Positions 1 to 13,301 of a DNA stretch of 64,000 nucleotides are shown in pieces. The position numbers and the translations under genes are program-made. The DNA lies in contig JASANE010003346.1 in assembly GCA_030248225.1 (NCBI GenBank), positions 17,341 to 81,340 on the forward strand. The letters are read 5' to 3'. Source of the stretch: Trileptium ribeirensis (lineage: Eukaryota > Nematoda > Enoplea > Enoplida > Thoracostomopsidae). The stretch's first letter is position 1. Each line of letters begins with the position of its first letter. The notes under the pieces are model-generated. The model saw only the letters and a program-made list of their open reading frames with translations. It ran no database searches and was not told the DNA's origin.

Positions 1-1642
1 ATGTCATTTGAAGAACGCGGACACATGTGCGAAATGGACAAATGTCGTTCGCACATTTTTGGCATTGGTATACGCATTTTTGGGAACGCGAATTTCTGTG
101 CGAATTAATTCGTGATTTTGACAAAAGAACAACCTTGGCAGGTAAAGTGGAATCACGCATTAGCCCAAGCGATACTGTCTCGCTATTGAATATCAACAAA
201 ATATCACCACTTCTTGTTTGCGCTTTATCCTGGAAATCATGTTTTGATTGTGCGTATGATTCCTCATCATCTTCTATGACGTTCCAGTGTAAAAAATTAT
301 CAAATGAAGTTACATATTAACATATGAATAGTATTTAATCCTCACTTCATCAAGCCAATACGAACGAGTCCACTTGTTTTCGAGTATAGTTATATTCTAA
401 AATTTTTGAAGACTGGGAATTTGTAACTCGTAAATTTTAAAATTATGGCTCACAACACCGGCCAAATTGAGGATAATAAAATCTTTCCTTATTTTAATTC
501 CTGCAAAATAAATGACTTCATTTTAGTGTTGTATTTACTGAAAGCGACAAAATGTTATGGCCAATAAAATTTCGTGCGAAGGTTGCGTTATTTATATATA
601 ATTTGTGAGTGTCACGGTTTACCTATACCTATGGCTATAGGTCTGCAATCGGACGTTGTTTACGCATTTTACGCTGCGCATAAATATATTTGATTCAGTT
701 GAATCGCTAACTAGTGAGATTATTGTTAGCTAATTTTTTATCAGTAATATAATTTAAATAATCAAATGTTCGTTCACCGATATTGATCTTCAGGCAATTG
801 GTCATCGATTAATCTTCGGAAGGCCCCCAATTTAACACTTTGATTAAACAGTTAAAAGTCTTGTGCTTACAATATAAGCTCAGTCTTCTATAATTTCTTC
901 GTTCGGCGATCGAGCATAGATGACGGCTTGATAGCGTAACGCCCAATACTCAAGTGAATTATGACCGAACATCTCGCATATCCGCACCGTATATATATTG
1001 ATTCTGGCCTACCTCATTTACATATTCAGCTAAGCTACCAATACCAGTTTTCCGTAGCTACTTCAGTCATTTAGAAAACCGGTTCTAGCAAGTTGTTTAG
1101 CTTTCTATGATGTTTCCTCATTATAGCAATCATAACGTAGCAGTTGCAATCACAATACTTGATTCTGGTACCCAAGCGATACTGGTGTGCGACAAAATAA
1201 ACAAAATTGGCATGTAAATTTATCCGACCGCATTTAATTGCAAACAAAAACCGGTCGTCATAATTCATATCGTCAAATTTTTAGCAATGTTTTGTGACAT
1301 ACAAAAACTGGATGTTATTGATTCCGTATCGTGCAAACGCTGCAACGTGTGCAATTCAATTTCATTATTATCCCTCTATTCAGGAAATTATCTTTGACCC
1401 AAGAATTCAACGTGTTCTTAAGAAACAGCATCTTCTCTGTGATCACTTGCAGTGCGTTATACCGTGTTATACTTAGTTGTGGTTAATCTTTGCGCCGCAT
1501 TGTTGACACATTGCCTAGCTTAGAGGTAGGTTTCCGGACCTCACTCCCCAAACCGGTTATCAGAAAATTTTCGTCACTGGTCCATCCTTGCTAAAAATGT
1601 CTCGGACGCATTTTAGGAAAGAAACTGCAGTGGTATTATTAC
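1..1642. other. Unannotated AT-rich stretch
   Basis: No coding exon, RNA gene or repeat structure could be supported. The short open frames here have no recognisable motifs and the composition expected of chance frames in AT-rich DNA. Confidence 0.5.
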
Positions 1643-1756
1643 CTAAGTTAGGCATCGGACCCCCGTGACATCGGACCCTCCCATTGCAAAATCCTGGGCG
1701 CGCTCCTGCAGTGACATACTCCGTTTAAGAAGATGCCTATAATACAGTGCGGAAAA

Positions 1757-2298
1757 TGGTTCTTTTCCATTATCCCCACCAGCCCGCGTTTGCCCAAAAA
1801 TGGGCAGATACTGGAAATTTTGGTATTTTTGTAATCCTCGAGACCTCCCCTGATCATTTCGGCCAAAATATCGAACTTTTGAAATTTTAGATTTTTTCGG
1901 GTTCCAAGGGTCCCCTCTCGGGAACCCAAAATTTTTTTTCTTAAAAATTAGATTTTCACCCGCCATTCGACGCGGCTTGACTTGTTGAGTCTAATGGTGT
2001 TGATTTTAACGGGATCCAGTAACCGTATCCTAAGTTACAGCTAAAAGTACCGGAGGCTGATAGGCTCAACAATTGAATAATGAATGATGGGTGAAAATTT
2101 AATTTTTAAGAAAAAAAATTTTTGGGTTCCCAATGGGGGAGTTGCCCTTGAAACCTGAAAAAATCTAAAATTTTAAAAATTCGATTTTTTTGATTGGAAT
2201 GATCAGGGGTGATCTCGAGGATCACAAAAATACCAAAATTTCCAGAATCTGACCATTTTTTGGGCTGGCGGGGGGGGAGGATAATGGAAAAAACCCAG
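1757..2298. repeat. Long inverted repeat (about 200-bp arms, about 125-bp spacer)
   Basis: The reverse complement of about 1757-1961 aligns along its length with 2089-2298. Both read outward as GGGTGAAAAT, a run of A and T, TTGGGTTCCC, then AATGATCAGGGG, CTCGAGGAT, ACAAAAATACCAAAATTTCC and finally ATAATGGAAAA. The arms differ at scattered bases, so this is an old insertion rather than an assembly fold-back. The G-rich tract GGGGGGG lies in the right arm. The composition (GC-rich outer part, A/T-rich core) resembles the dispersed GC-flanked repeats seen at 15.2, 28.5, 35.5, 40.6, 45.9 and 47.0 kb. It is probably two opposed copies of that family or a foldback element. Confidence 0.75.
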
Positions 2299-4373
2299 AA
2301 AATATATACTATGTGAAATTTCCGGCCTGATAAATCGCATTGTCTCCGATTATTTTTGCCATATTGTGGATGATTTCCATGTGTAATTTGTATGGCGTCT
2401 GTGGAGTTACAGGGAAGCTAGAGGCAGACGCTATCTTACGACCAACTACTATATTTGGTCTGCTGGCATTTTACGAAGGCAGCTAGCTTTATTTCTATGA
2501 TTACTTTTATTTCTTCGATAATGAATTGTTGGCTTTAATATTGTGAGTATTCATGCGCACAAAGAACTCGTGCCTGCACTGAGTCACGCCCACTAACGCA
2601 CTAATACTAAATGAAATAATAAATTTATGCTTATGTCTTGTGGCAATCTTGATCACGGTATAAACATAATGTGACAGAAGTAAATTAAAAAACCAGAGGC
2701 TATCACATATTTCTTAATTTAGTGCAAACAAAGAATTGGAAACTACGGTGTGTCGTATTTAAGAAATACGCTCGTGCATGTGCATCATTTGGTACATTTA
2801 GTCTATGCTAACTTACGATTTGTAAGTAATGTAAAAGAGTGGGCTTGATCTAACAACATTACTAATGCACGAATAATGAATTACACTCAGCGTGCAGACC
2901 CTAACATTCATTTTAGCTGGGGAATGGGGATAGTTAGTAGATTTCGATAAATCGCACAGGCTTGTGCATTGCGTGTGCTGTGGGTTTGATCACCGTCTAG
3001 TTCAACAAAACAAAAAATCTACCGAAAATTGAGGGAGCTTAATATTGTTAGAGCTAGGCATAACACAATGAAAGGCGCACCACGAAATCACGTATTTCTT
3101 AACTAGCGCATAAGTAAAATAGTGAGCTATAAATACAGGAAAATACCCATAGAGATGAAGTCCAAATCCTTAGCAACCTGGACTTTCAGTGCGACTGAAA
3201 ATATTCGACTAGAAAACTACAAATATTCTGGTTATACCTCATTCAGCTATGTATATAAGTTCCATCTAAGTATGATTATGCGTGAATTTAAGGACAATTG
3301 TGCTTATTCCAAACGTTTAGCAAAAAATTGACGCTTAATATTAAGCTTTATTAATGCCAACTAATATTAAAGCATAATTACGCTAAATAATTTAAGTAGC
3401 GAAAGTAAAGCTAAAAATTCTAACTAATAGTTAGCAATATTTTGCTTAAATTTAAGTTTTTAAGCCAAAATTCCGTTTAACATTAAGCTTAATTTATGTT
3501 GAACATTTTAGGACATCATTTAGCTTAGTTATGCTGAATAATTAGCATAGGTTTGCTTAAAAAGTAGCATAAGTTCCTACTAAATATTTAGTAAAGCTTA
3601 AGGACTGCAAGATATATAACATAGTTATTCTTAAAAATTAAAATTGACGTAATATTGCTAAATTTTCAGCATAAGCATTTTGAGTAAGAATTAACACACA
3701 TTAGTAAGAATATATCTTCTTTAAAGCCAAAAAGAATATTAGATGATGTGACATAATCGGTCTGGCTATGTGAGTTTATTTAACTGGGACTGCCGATTTG
3801 ACGAAACATTTTAAGCCGCGTACCTATCTCCGATATGCAAACATAATAGGTAAACCCTTTACCAACAATATTTTTTGGCTTAACGCATTAGGTAAATATT
3901 ATCTAAGCTCCATGCAAAGCATACATTTACAACTGAATAGCGATGGTTCCGTCTGTTTTCGCTTATCTCACTTTGAAATAAATTGGCAAACATTCTAGCG
4001 AATTAATGCTTTCTAACCTTTTGTAGATCCAACTGCGACAATATAATCTTCTGTGTCGTGTCAGGGGCTAAAAATTCCCAGTTACAGAGCACTATGATTA
4101 GCTGTCAAAAACACAAAAACAAAGACCCAAACGTATGGTCAGGGGCAGGTATCGATGTAGAAATCTGGGTGGATGGGCTTCCCATTTATTCTGACAGCCC
4201 TAAAATATAAATGCATCTGTAGATTTTTGAAGATATGGCTTTTGTTGTAACTATGAACTTCGCAAGCGAGGTGTGAAATATGCCACACGTTTCAATACTA
4301 AGGTGGTTTTCTAACAAAATTGAAATTTTCACAAAGCCACAATAAATAAGGTTTCGAAGTATTCGTAATAATA
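2299..4373. other. Intergenic AT-rich DNA
   Basis: No gene seen. It includes a low-complexity patch listed separately (3330-3610). Confidence 0.45.
3330..3610. repeat. Cryptically simple sequence built on TTAGC/TTAAGC words
   Basis: About 280 bp are dominated by short words such as TTAGC, TTAAGC, AAGCTT, GCATAA and their complements, for example AATATTAAGCTTTATTAA and TTAGCTTAGTTATGCTGAA. No fixed period is visible. It looks like a cryptically simple tract produced by slippage. Confidence 0.45.
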
Positions 4374-4952
4374 ATGCATGAGTAAACTTCAGCTGCGACC
4401 CCTACTATCCCCTTTTGACACTATGTACAAAACGCTGTTAGCTAACACAACATTCATTGCAATAGCCAACTCTAAATTCAAAAATTTCGGTTCGCGAACT
4501 GATTGCAAAACGGGATGATGTCTGTTCGTTAACACAATGCACATATTTGCTATTTGGCCGCAAATTAATTCCACAAAACACAGAGTGGTAACTAGCATTC
4601 CTCATTTTTTCGTTACGCTAACATATTTCGTTTTATTATTGATAATACGTGTAGTTCGCGAACATTATATGTGATGTGCAGGTTTTAAAACATTAAACGG
4701 GGGGGAATTTTCGTTCGACAATAAAATAAAAATTTTCCATTTCAAATGCCAAACGGTCATAAATCTGTTACTTAATGTTTTTAAAGTAATTGTTAATAGG
4801 ACAATTTTATGTTACTTAACGTTTTGGTTGCGTTGACCAAAACCCCAATTTTATGTTCTCTGTCATGTTGACGCACCGCTGGTACGCCGAACAAGCCATC
4901 GCTAATAACAAAAGGGGATGGTATGGGGTGCACGTTAAGTTTACTCATGCAT
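4374..4952. mobile_element. MITE-like element, copy 1 (terminal inverted repeats)
   Basis: The element starts with ATGCATGAGTAAACTT and ends with its exact reverse complement AAGTTTACTCATGCAT, giving 579 bp. Inside the left end are CCCCTTTTGACA and ATGTACAAAACG; the right end has AAAAGGGGATGG, so similarity extends beyond the 16-bp termini. Flanks are AT-rich (AATAAT on the left, AATTT on the right), compatible with a short TA-rich target duplication. No transposase frame is present. A second, shorter copy with related ends lies at 7819-8149. Confidence 0.7.
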
Positions 4953-7818
4953 AATTTCGGTTTACGTTTAATTTATGAAGATCACCTTTTCTTAGCCCAA
5001 AGCTACCCAATTTCGTTCTTTGCTGAATTTATAAACATTATTTTAGCCTTAAAAGCTTGCAGGATTTTATACTAAGTCCATCGACTTATCACACATTAAC
5101 TTGAGCCATTTTTCGACCTGTACGACGAATAATAGTATATATTCAAACACCAGGCATTTAACTCGGTCGCTATAATTCTGTGCGACGTGGCATGTTCCTA
5201 CTGTTTTTAAAATGAGTAATATCATATTGTGACGTAGGTACCACAAGACCATTATTTTAAGATATAAGGTCTTCAATTTTCATACGATATTGGCTATATA
5301 GACATTTTGTGGCTCGTTAGGACTCGTAAAAGTTATATTGGTTTTGAACTTTTTTATTTTTAAAGACCCAGTATATATCGAAAATCGCTAAATATATTCC
5401 TGTTTTTGGCAGTTTATAACAGCAGAGTTTGTTGTTTTGGAACGTTTTATTCGTTCCCTTTTACAGTTCAAGTTATGCACGCAAAACGTTTAGAATACAT
5501 TTGATACGGGAAAATTTTTATGACAAAACAATTATAGTCGTTTACGATTGACAGTTGCTGTAGACTTGTGCAAACATTAGACTGATATTGCTAACCACAT
5601 CGGTATGTCAAAAACAGCCAGGCTTATGATATATGATGCGGCTTCATAAATTTTTCTATGATACAATACGGTACTAAATTTCATGGTTCCAACACTATTT
5701 AATTTATCCATGCGATATTATGACCCATCAAAAACTAGAAAAAGTGACAGTATAAAAATATTTTAGAAAAAATTTTTGACCAAAGATGGGTCGAGGTCTG
5801 CTCCAATAAAGAAATTTCAGGAACTGCTAGGGTTCATGTCATAGATGTTTTTACATAATTTTACATAATTTAACCTAAAATTGGAATTCAGTTCTGGCTA
5901 AATTTTTATTTTGGAAGCCGCTACTTGTGCTATACCAATATCTGCACTGAAACTGTTAAAACTTGAGCCAAATTACAGAAATACTGCAGTAGTAAAATAT
6001 AACAATAGCAAATAACGATACTACGGCTCTTATTCCACGTTAAAAGATATAAAATTAAATATTTTCACTGAGCTGTATTATGCACTGAGCTCTCCTACCT
6101 ATTAAATATACTCATTTTAGCTTTACACAATGCAGTAAAAAAGGGGGGCTTACTGTTAAGACAAACAGCGTAAACTGCAAATTTCCAGCTGATCTCGATA
6201 TTAGATAGAACGATTGATCTAACTCATTTCTGACTCACAAAGAAGATCTAAAAACGTTCATGTCGCTATATGCATTTGAAACGAAACCATATGATAGTCA
6301 TTGCACAAATTCTAGCGAAACTTCCCGTTTAGCAGCAATGTACATATCATAACAGTTAAGTTCGTCCTGAAGTTTTGTCAAAATATTCGTTTGAGCAGCT
6401 TATTCTTTGAATATATCAATATCAGTGCTATCACTATTTCAGAACTTCCACTGCAAATTTTAAACACTGTAAGAAAATTTTCTCGCAACAGTAAGCTACA
6501 AGTGATAAAAGACATGACGGTAGCTATATTCCCGACGTTTATTCCTAAAAAACTGGCTGGTTTTGTTCAGACCCTGCGCTTGCAAGTGCACAATTAAACG
6601 ATGATTTATGCAAATGTACTTGGAGATTCTTTTGTTTCACCACATCGCATGGAAACAATTTAGCAAAATCTGCAATCTGTTCCTGAACTAAATAAAATTT
6701 GATGTATTACCGATTGTGTAGTGTAATATTTTCCAAACAGTAACATAGTAATTTCGCTTATTTCAATTGAAATGCTTAGATCTTTGTTGTTCTTTATGTA
6801 TATACATTTGATGGCGGATCTATTTTAAAGTATTTGTCTATCCCACACATCAGCCTAATGAGTGGATATGTTTGTCTTTGAGTTCAAGAACTAGAGTGGT
6901 ACAACATACTTTTATGTGGAGTTCCCAACAACCGTGAACAGTTAAGCCTTGTTTCAATTATTTAAGATCACATAGATAGTTTAAATAACTGATTACATGT
7001 CGTGACAATTATCACTCAATAGCGAAAACCCACATTGGTTTCACAGTTAGCTCAAAATGTTGATATCGATGCGTCCTAGACGTGTGTATATCTGAGTTTC
7101 TACATCCTGACGTCATATTATTTCTGCTGAAAAACCATTTTTTTGTGATTTTGCGTTATTCATATTCAAAATTATTAGCTGTAACTCCTGGAATTGTTTG
7201 CAAAATTTCACTGACGTTAACTTCCAATAAATGCATTTGAGGTTCTGTGTGTATGTAAGGAAATCTTTTGGTTGTTGTCTTTTCATTCGTAAACGAGAAT
7301 GATTAATCAACATGTACAGCCGAATTCCGCTAGAAATTCGATTCCCGATTTTGTGTATCGCTTGTACGAAAATGTTCGTTAGGTGAAACTTCTTAATTAG
7401 TTATCACAGGATAGCTAAAACTTTTGCACAGTGTTATTTTTGATCGTTTCACTGTTGGACTCCGTTGTTTCACAGCATCCTCCGCCATTTTTCCGACTTG
7501 ATTAACAGTGTGAACCGAACCCCTAGAATGACTGTATTGTCTGTCCGTTATTGGTGCGAACATCAAACAGTAATTTTCAATATCTTCATACTTCCACTTA
7601 ACTTTTGATAAAACACAAAGCAACTAGTACTATGCATAAAATTTATTTCGCATGCTATCAAAGTAACGGGTAGCTGGCCACTCACAAGTAACAAGCTTGT
7701 AAAAACTAGCCTATTGCGAGTAGCAAGGAAAATACCAGAGTCATTCGTGCACACATTTTAATTATTTCATTTTCGTAGTATACGATTAAAATTGTCAATT
7801 TCTTGTATAATGGATATT
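4953..7818. other. Intergenic AT-rich DNA
   Basis: No exon, RNA gene or repeat could be supported in this 2.9-kb stretch. Confidence 0.4.
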
Positions 7819-8149
7819 ATGCATGAGTAAACTTAAGTTGCGCCGCTTACCATCCTTTTTTGACAAAAGCAAATGCCATTCGGTTGTTTACTGAACACAA
7901 TTTCATTTTTGTATAAAACAACAGAAATTAGTCCGTTTCATATTTCATACATTATAATTTGAAAATTTTTCGCGAACACATTGGTGTTAAAGTACAAGGG
8001 CCGAATTGCAGTCGCTAATGGCGTTATGGAACAAAAAAATGGCGAAATTGTATTCGGATATTGAAATCCGAGTTTTCTTCGCTAACAACGTTTTGTACAT
8101 GGTGTCAAAAGACGATGGTTGTCGGCGCATCTTTACTTTACTCTTGCAT
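7819..8149. mobile_element. MITE-like element, copy 2 of the same family
   Basis: It begins ATGCATGAGTAAACTTAAG and ends TTTACTTTACTCTTGCAT, an imperfect inverted repeat of the start; length is 331 bp. Read from its right end on the minus strand it carries CTTTTGACACCATGTACAAA and GTTGTTAGCGAA, matching the left end of copy 1 (TTTTGACACTATGTACAAAA, CTGTTAGCTAA). That internal match supports a common family. It is non-autonomous. Confidence 0.65.
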
Positions 8150-8630
8150 TATTTTTACCGATCTTTTAAGATATATTCGTGTGGACACGGAATAAATAGC
8201 TGTAACACAGAACCCCTGCACGCAAGGCAATGAATCTAGTGTTAAGGAGTTACATGTAAGGATGATCTAGTCTGTCGAAGGTGTCACAAGTAGGTGCAGT
8301 GTGCAATCTATGTTCGACACTTACACGATCGAAATGATTGCGAGAAATTCGCAAATAAGTAGTTACTAGAATGCGAGTGAATTACCAGTAGAAAACGAGA
8401 CCAACTCGGGCAGCTTCCTCGCTAAATACATGAGAGTAACGAATGACAGTAATCCTTATTTTTGTCTAGGACTGCATCAACACATTGAGTCGTTGTTGCC
8501 AAATTTTACTAGGGATTATATTTGCGACTGATAAAAATATAACTACTACGTTTTGTCGCTATCATTCATTTCACCATAATCAGAATAATGCCCCTAAAAT
8601 ACACAGAACGTGTGGGTTGGTAGTAAAATA

Positions 8631-8840
8631 ATGGGAGGCAAATCGCTGCTGCATGCTCTTTGTAATTTGTTTACCTTGCTATGTCCTACGGGGAATAAAT
8701 GGATTGTGAATATTTTCACCTTAACTGAGCTCACTCTGATTCATTTCGTAGATTTTCATATTACACATGTCTATTTCTTAAGCAAAGCAGTTGAAAACTC
8801 TATCCTAAATTTGTTTGTGGTTGATAAATTTGTTAATCAG
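8631..8840 (+). CDS. Speculative signal-peptide exon upstream of the Wnt gene
   Basis: An ATG at 8631 opens a 70-codon frame beginning MGGKSLLHALCNLFTLLC, which has the basic start and hydrophobic core of a secretory signal peptide. It ends at a canonical donor, TTAATCAG/GTGACA, in phase 0. That is the phase required to join the first confident Wnt exon at 15662. Against the assignment: the segment lacks the cysteine that Wnt proteins normally carry shortly before the Q--LC position, the rest of its sequence does not look Wnt-like, and it lies 6.8 kb upstream. It may be a chance frame. The true 5' exon may lie elsewhere or outside the window. Confidence 0.12.
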
Positions 8841-11164
8841 GTGACATAAATGGATCGTTATGTTTATATTTTGTAGAGTTGTGTAAAAGAAAACCAGATC
8901 AACTTAAGCACATAAGGTAGTTAATGACAATTTTATGATAAAAAGACTTGCAAACATTCGAAATTATGACGCCCACCTAATAAGTATGTTCCGAATTAAC
9001 CGGTACGTAATAGGTTGAAGATTGGGTTTAATGATATATTTTCGTGCAAGTTGATGGATACACTGTGCTTGCTAAAAAGCTTTTGCAGTGTCAACAATTG
9101 AATTCTAGTATGAGCGTAACGCTGCGGTATTAATTTCCCCATCATGTTTTTATAGGGTATAAGTGTCTAAGTGACAAAATTAAATATTTGCAAGCACTTG
9201 ATATGAATAGTTGGGAAAATTGAAACGCACAAGACTAACAAAAACACTAACCCACCACTACAACTTGCTAAGTGGTTTGGAATGTTTCGTTCAAAGTAAA
9301 ACAGAACCTCTAAACTGCTGCCATAACAACATTGTAGAAGCTGGAGCCCATTCGCTAAACACTATTACAATTTATGCACAGCATTTAATGTATACAACCA
9401 TATTATTGTGAGACCGCTGGATCTGATACGTCTTTTGAACAATCTAAACACGGCACACGATCGCAAATATAAGGTTTTAATGTCACAGAACGCCCAACTT
9501 CGAAATTCATGCTTGTGAGTTAGCGAACCTCTTCTACTCGCGACATTTCACTAACGTTTGGCCGACTACTGTGTACATCAAATAAGTACAATGTGTGTTG
9601 TTTGGAGTTAAACTTATAGTTAGTTTGAAATACTGTATTGATTTGTGGGACTAAGTTCTTTTTTAGTATGATCGTTTTCCCAGACTGTTATTATGTAGTG
9701 TAAGCGAGCATTCCACACCTGTTATAAATCTTAATATGCACGAAGACGCCACCGCTGCTAAGGCGTTTAACTGTCACCCTGTTTTTGACATTTTACGACT
9801 GAACGATGTTAACAAAGTGTGAGGTATTAAATTAATGGGTGCAATCCACAAGGGTACATTTTTGATGAAGTTTTGTCGATCGTTTCTCGGATGCTTTACA
9901 TCTTTAAAATGCAACGCTGAACTGAAATTTTTAACGACACAGCGAAACGAATAAATAATCTTTAATTCCGTTGCCCTCAAATTAATTTTCACAGCCTTGT
10001 ATAACTTGAAAGTTTTTATGACTTCGATTTGATCAACCTTCAGTACTTAGCAAACAGCTGAAAGGTAGATTTTTAACCCAGAGGCATGTTCAACGGCGTA
10101 TGCTTACGCGACATGCAATACTTCGCCATCAGCTTGTTAACAAAGTTTCATAACATATATCTTGAATGCAGCAGACACTATTCTTACCCTGTCATCGTTA
10201 CCATTCCTTACCAGAGAAATATATTTCTTTGCTAATTGTTGTAATACTTTAAGTAAATTGTTAAACAATTAGAGCTACATTGGACCGTGTTTTTAGGCGA
10301 GCACAAATAAAATTTTTACCCAAATTGTTCATTATTTTTAAAATTTTACTAATTCCTACCTAATTTCAACATAAATCCTTAGGTCATGGTCTTCAATTGG
10401 TACGCATTGCCGTCAAAATTGAAGTTCTCTCAACGCTTAAGTATGTCGATTGGGTTATGAGTTATAGGTTTTCCAAAGCATGATTCATTACAGAACTGAA
10501 CTATGTTTCCGCTTATTTTTTGTTCCAGGTAACAAAGACACCCAAGAAAGCAATGAACAACTACATGAGCATTAAATAACAAGCATTAGATACACTACAT
10601 TGCCTATGCTTCCAGCTTAAACATTATAAACAAGTAGATAAACTAATTATGATATATGTGCGCTCTGATAACTTTCAAAATGTATATCGCCGTTATAAAT
10701 ATTTAATAACTGTCGGAGTGATATTGATATCGTATTTTGAAGACTGCAGATCAATAAAATGGTTGTAAGTTAACCAAAGCTACTTAATCAGACAGCATAC
10801 TAGATGATTTGACGGAACCTATAAGCTTCTTGCTGATAAAAACATATCCATTGTAAGAGCGAGTCAACACATATATGAAGCTGTTCACCACGTAAATTTA
10901 GAGCCAGGCTTATTCATGATGAGCCTGTGTTAAAAAGTTAGTGAGGATGTGTCTGTTTCAAAGGTTAAATCAAACGAAAAGATGTGAACCATTAATGCTA
11001 TCCTATTCAATGTACGTCTTTGAGCAATGTCTCTAGAAATATTATGCATTACTATAAAGTATACTTGATTAATAGTGCGTCCATTCGCTGTTTTGTATTG
11101 TATGTTACACCGTGCTACACTAGCGCACATAGCGTAGCCTCAATACGAACTGATCGAGGCCTAC
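8841..11164. other. Intergenic AT-rich DNA
   Basis: Nothing beyond short chance frames was seen. Confidence 0.4.
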
Positions 11165-11260
11165 GATGTATCCGGTGGTACCACGCTAGATTTATAAACT
11201 AGAGCCCCGGATTCCAGTCCTGACTGGTGCAACATTAACATCGCTTGTGGGTCTTTGCAT
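11165..11260 (+). repeat. tRNA-like SINE candidate, copy 1
   Basis: GGTGGTACCACG is followed by an anticodon-arm-like hairpin (CTAG, short loop, CTAG), then GGATTCCAGTCC in the position of a B box. Downstream, CTGGTGCAACATTA matches the segment after the similar structure at 11492-11585 (CTGGTCCGACATTA). The shared tail after a tRNA-like head suggests a tRNA-derived SINE rather than a functional tRNA gene; the acceptor stem is not convincing. Confidence 0.4.
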
Positions 11261-11491
11261 TATATAATCTAGACGTCAGTATCCACATTCTTGTATTCTC
11301 ACAGCTTTTGTGGTAATTTTTTATGTTGCAAGCTTAAAACACAAATTCTAATGTAGACCACGTGTTTCACAATAACGATATTTGGTTCTAGTAACCGCCA
11401 CTTGTTATATGGCAATAATTGTAATACAATACGAATATTACTTGATTATATATTGCTATTACACATAGTGTATCTGCAAACCGAGTACATA

Positions 11492-11585
11492 AGAGTGTGT
11501 GGTATAATGGTAGTGCGCTAGTCTTGTCAGCTAGTAGACTCCAGAAATGAATCTCCAGCTGGTCCGACATTAGGTTCATTCGTGT
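11492..11585 (+). repeat. tRNA-like SINE candidate, copy 2
   Basis: TGGTATAATGG fits the RNA polymerase III A box. It is followed by a 5-bp stem with a 7-base loop (CTAGT/GCTAG around CTTGTCA, anticodon position TGT) and a degraded T-arm region (GAAATGAATCTCC). The tail CTGGTCCGACATTAGG matches copy 1 at 11165-11260. No good acceptor stem was found, so a SINE or tRNA pseudogene is favoured. Confidence 0.4.
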
Positions 11586-13301
11586 ATATTTTCACCCACA
11601 TATGGCATGATAATATGTTGGTTTTAATCTAACTGTAAAGCCATTTATATAACCTTAGTTATTCGGCACTGCGAAAGGAATTACTGTAAATTTATTTTAA
11701 GTAGAATTATAAATTAGATGTTCCGCAAAGACCGTTTGTTTCTACAATTTTGGGATCATATGTTCAAGCTGAAGTCAGTTACATTGTGATTTATGCTTCT
11801 GTAGTTCTGCTAGTTAATATTTGTGAATCTACGTATTCTCGAATTTGGTATATAAATTCATCTGTTATCAATTCACATCAACACAATAAATCACATAGTA
11901 AGGACTTCAAGCACCTTTTCGAAGTGTCATGTTAGTTCCACAATGATTTTGTATATTAGAATTATCATTTATTTAGTGGGTACAAAAACTACTCCAAATG
12001 TAAACATTCGGGTGCGCGGATGAGTTCATCACACGCCTTCTGGACTGGTAGCACGGGACAGCACACTATACCACTCGATCATGTTTTAATATACGTGACC
12101 TGTATTACATTGCGTCATTTGCACTGTGATGCGAATTTCTAAATATGGTTTGAAACGCTGCACATAAACTAGTCATATTTCAAAGCGGGTAGAAAGTAAT
12201 TAAAGCCAATAGATCTTACCAATGTGAGAAAAATAAAAGCACGGAACGACAGCTACCCGAATTTGACTGTTGTAGCCAGAAAACTCGTTCCAAAACTACT
12301 ATACCGTTGAGCAAACTATTTGGAATACCATTTATATTCTAGTCCATGCATCTTTCTAGATTGTTCAACCATTAAAAAGTATAAAGATTGCTGCTGTAGT
12401 TGCTTAGTTTACTCAAAGGTTATACGGCAGCAGAGGAACAGTTAAGTGTTGCTATTACCAAGGATAAACTCAACGGTAATTAAATGTTCTTAACTTGTTT
12501 TGCATTACAAACTAATCCGAGAAATGAGTTTGGATTGCCGTAACATAATTCAAATCACTTTTTGGTAATACTACAGCTATACCACAGTTGATATTTCAAT
12601 AGTACTATGCAAACTCAAATAGTTCTGGGCTTTAGGTTCGTTAGAGCGACGTTTTGGCCGATTTTATCGTTTATAGCTACGATATTTTTTTCTTATCAGA
12701 CATTCAATGGTGCAAAGAGACGCAGAGTATCTATAGTTCAACCAAAATGATAAAACGCGCAATTGCTAAAGTAATGGGAATGAATTAAACGATTGCGCAA
12801 AAACTCAAACTTTGTGGGGATTAAACAAGGTAATATAAACCTACTATCTAGATTTATTTGCGAAAAGGTGGCTAAATGGTGCATACTAACAATGCAGTTA
12901 TCAACATAGCCTACTTAAGAATGATAAGTGCTAACAATAGAAATTAAGAAAAGCGCTTTAATGCTAAGTGCTCGAGGACTTTGCTGCATAAATCCGCTAC
13001 AGAATTTCATTTTTGGATTATACATTCCAAATCTGAAACGTTTATTTTATAGGTTAATGAATTTATCACAGGCTTAATGACAGCTATGGTCGCACACGCG
13101 CAAAAGTGCCAGATTTGGGAATGTCGTGATTTGCACAAAAAACCTTTGACTGAGCATCATGACATTTAGCTCTAAATTTCATATATTATTTCATCAGAGC
13201 GCTTACAAAGGTCCATTTTCCATGGAACGAAACACGGCATTGCCCGAGATCGAAGCAAGAACGAACATTTTATGGCCTCACAGGATTTCAGGTACGATTA
13301 T
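11586..13301. other. Intergenic AT-rich DNA
   Basis: No supported feature in this stretch. Confidence 0.4.

Noticed and set aside
11492..11565. Functional tRNA-Thr gene (anticodon position TGT)
   Set aside because: A box and anticodon stem are plausible, but the T arm and acceptor stem do not pair and the downstream tail is shared with a nearby copy, favouring a SINE.
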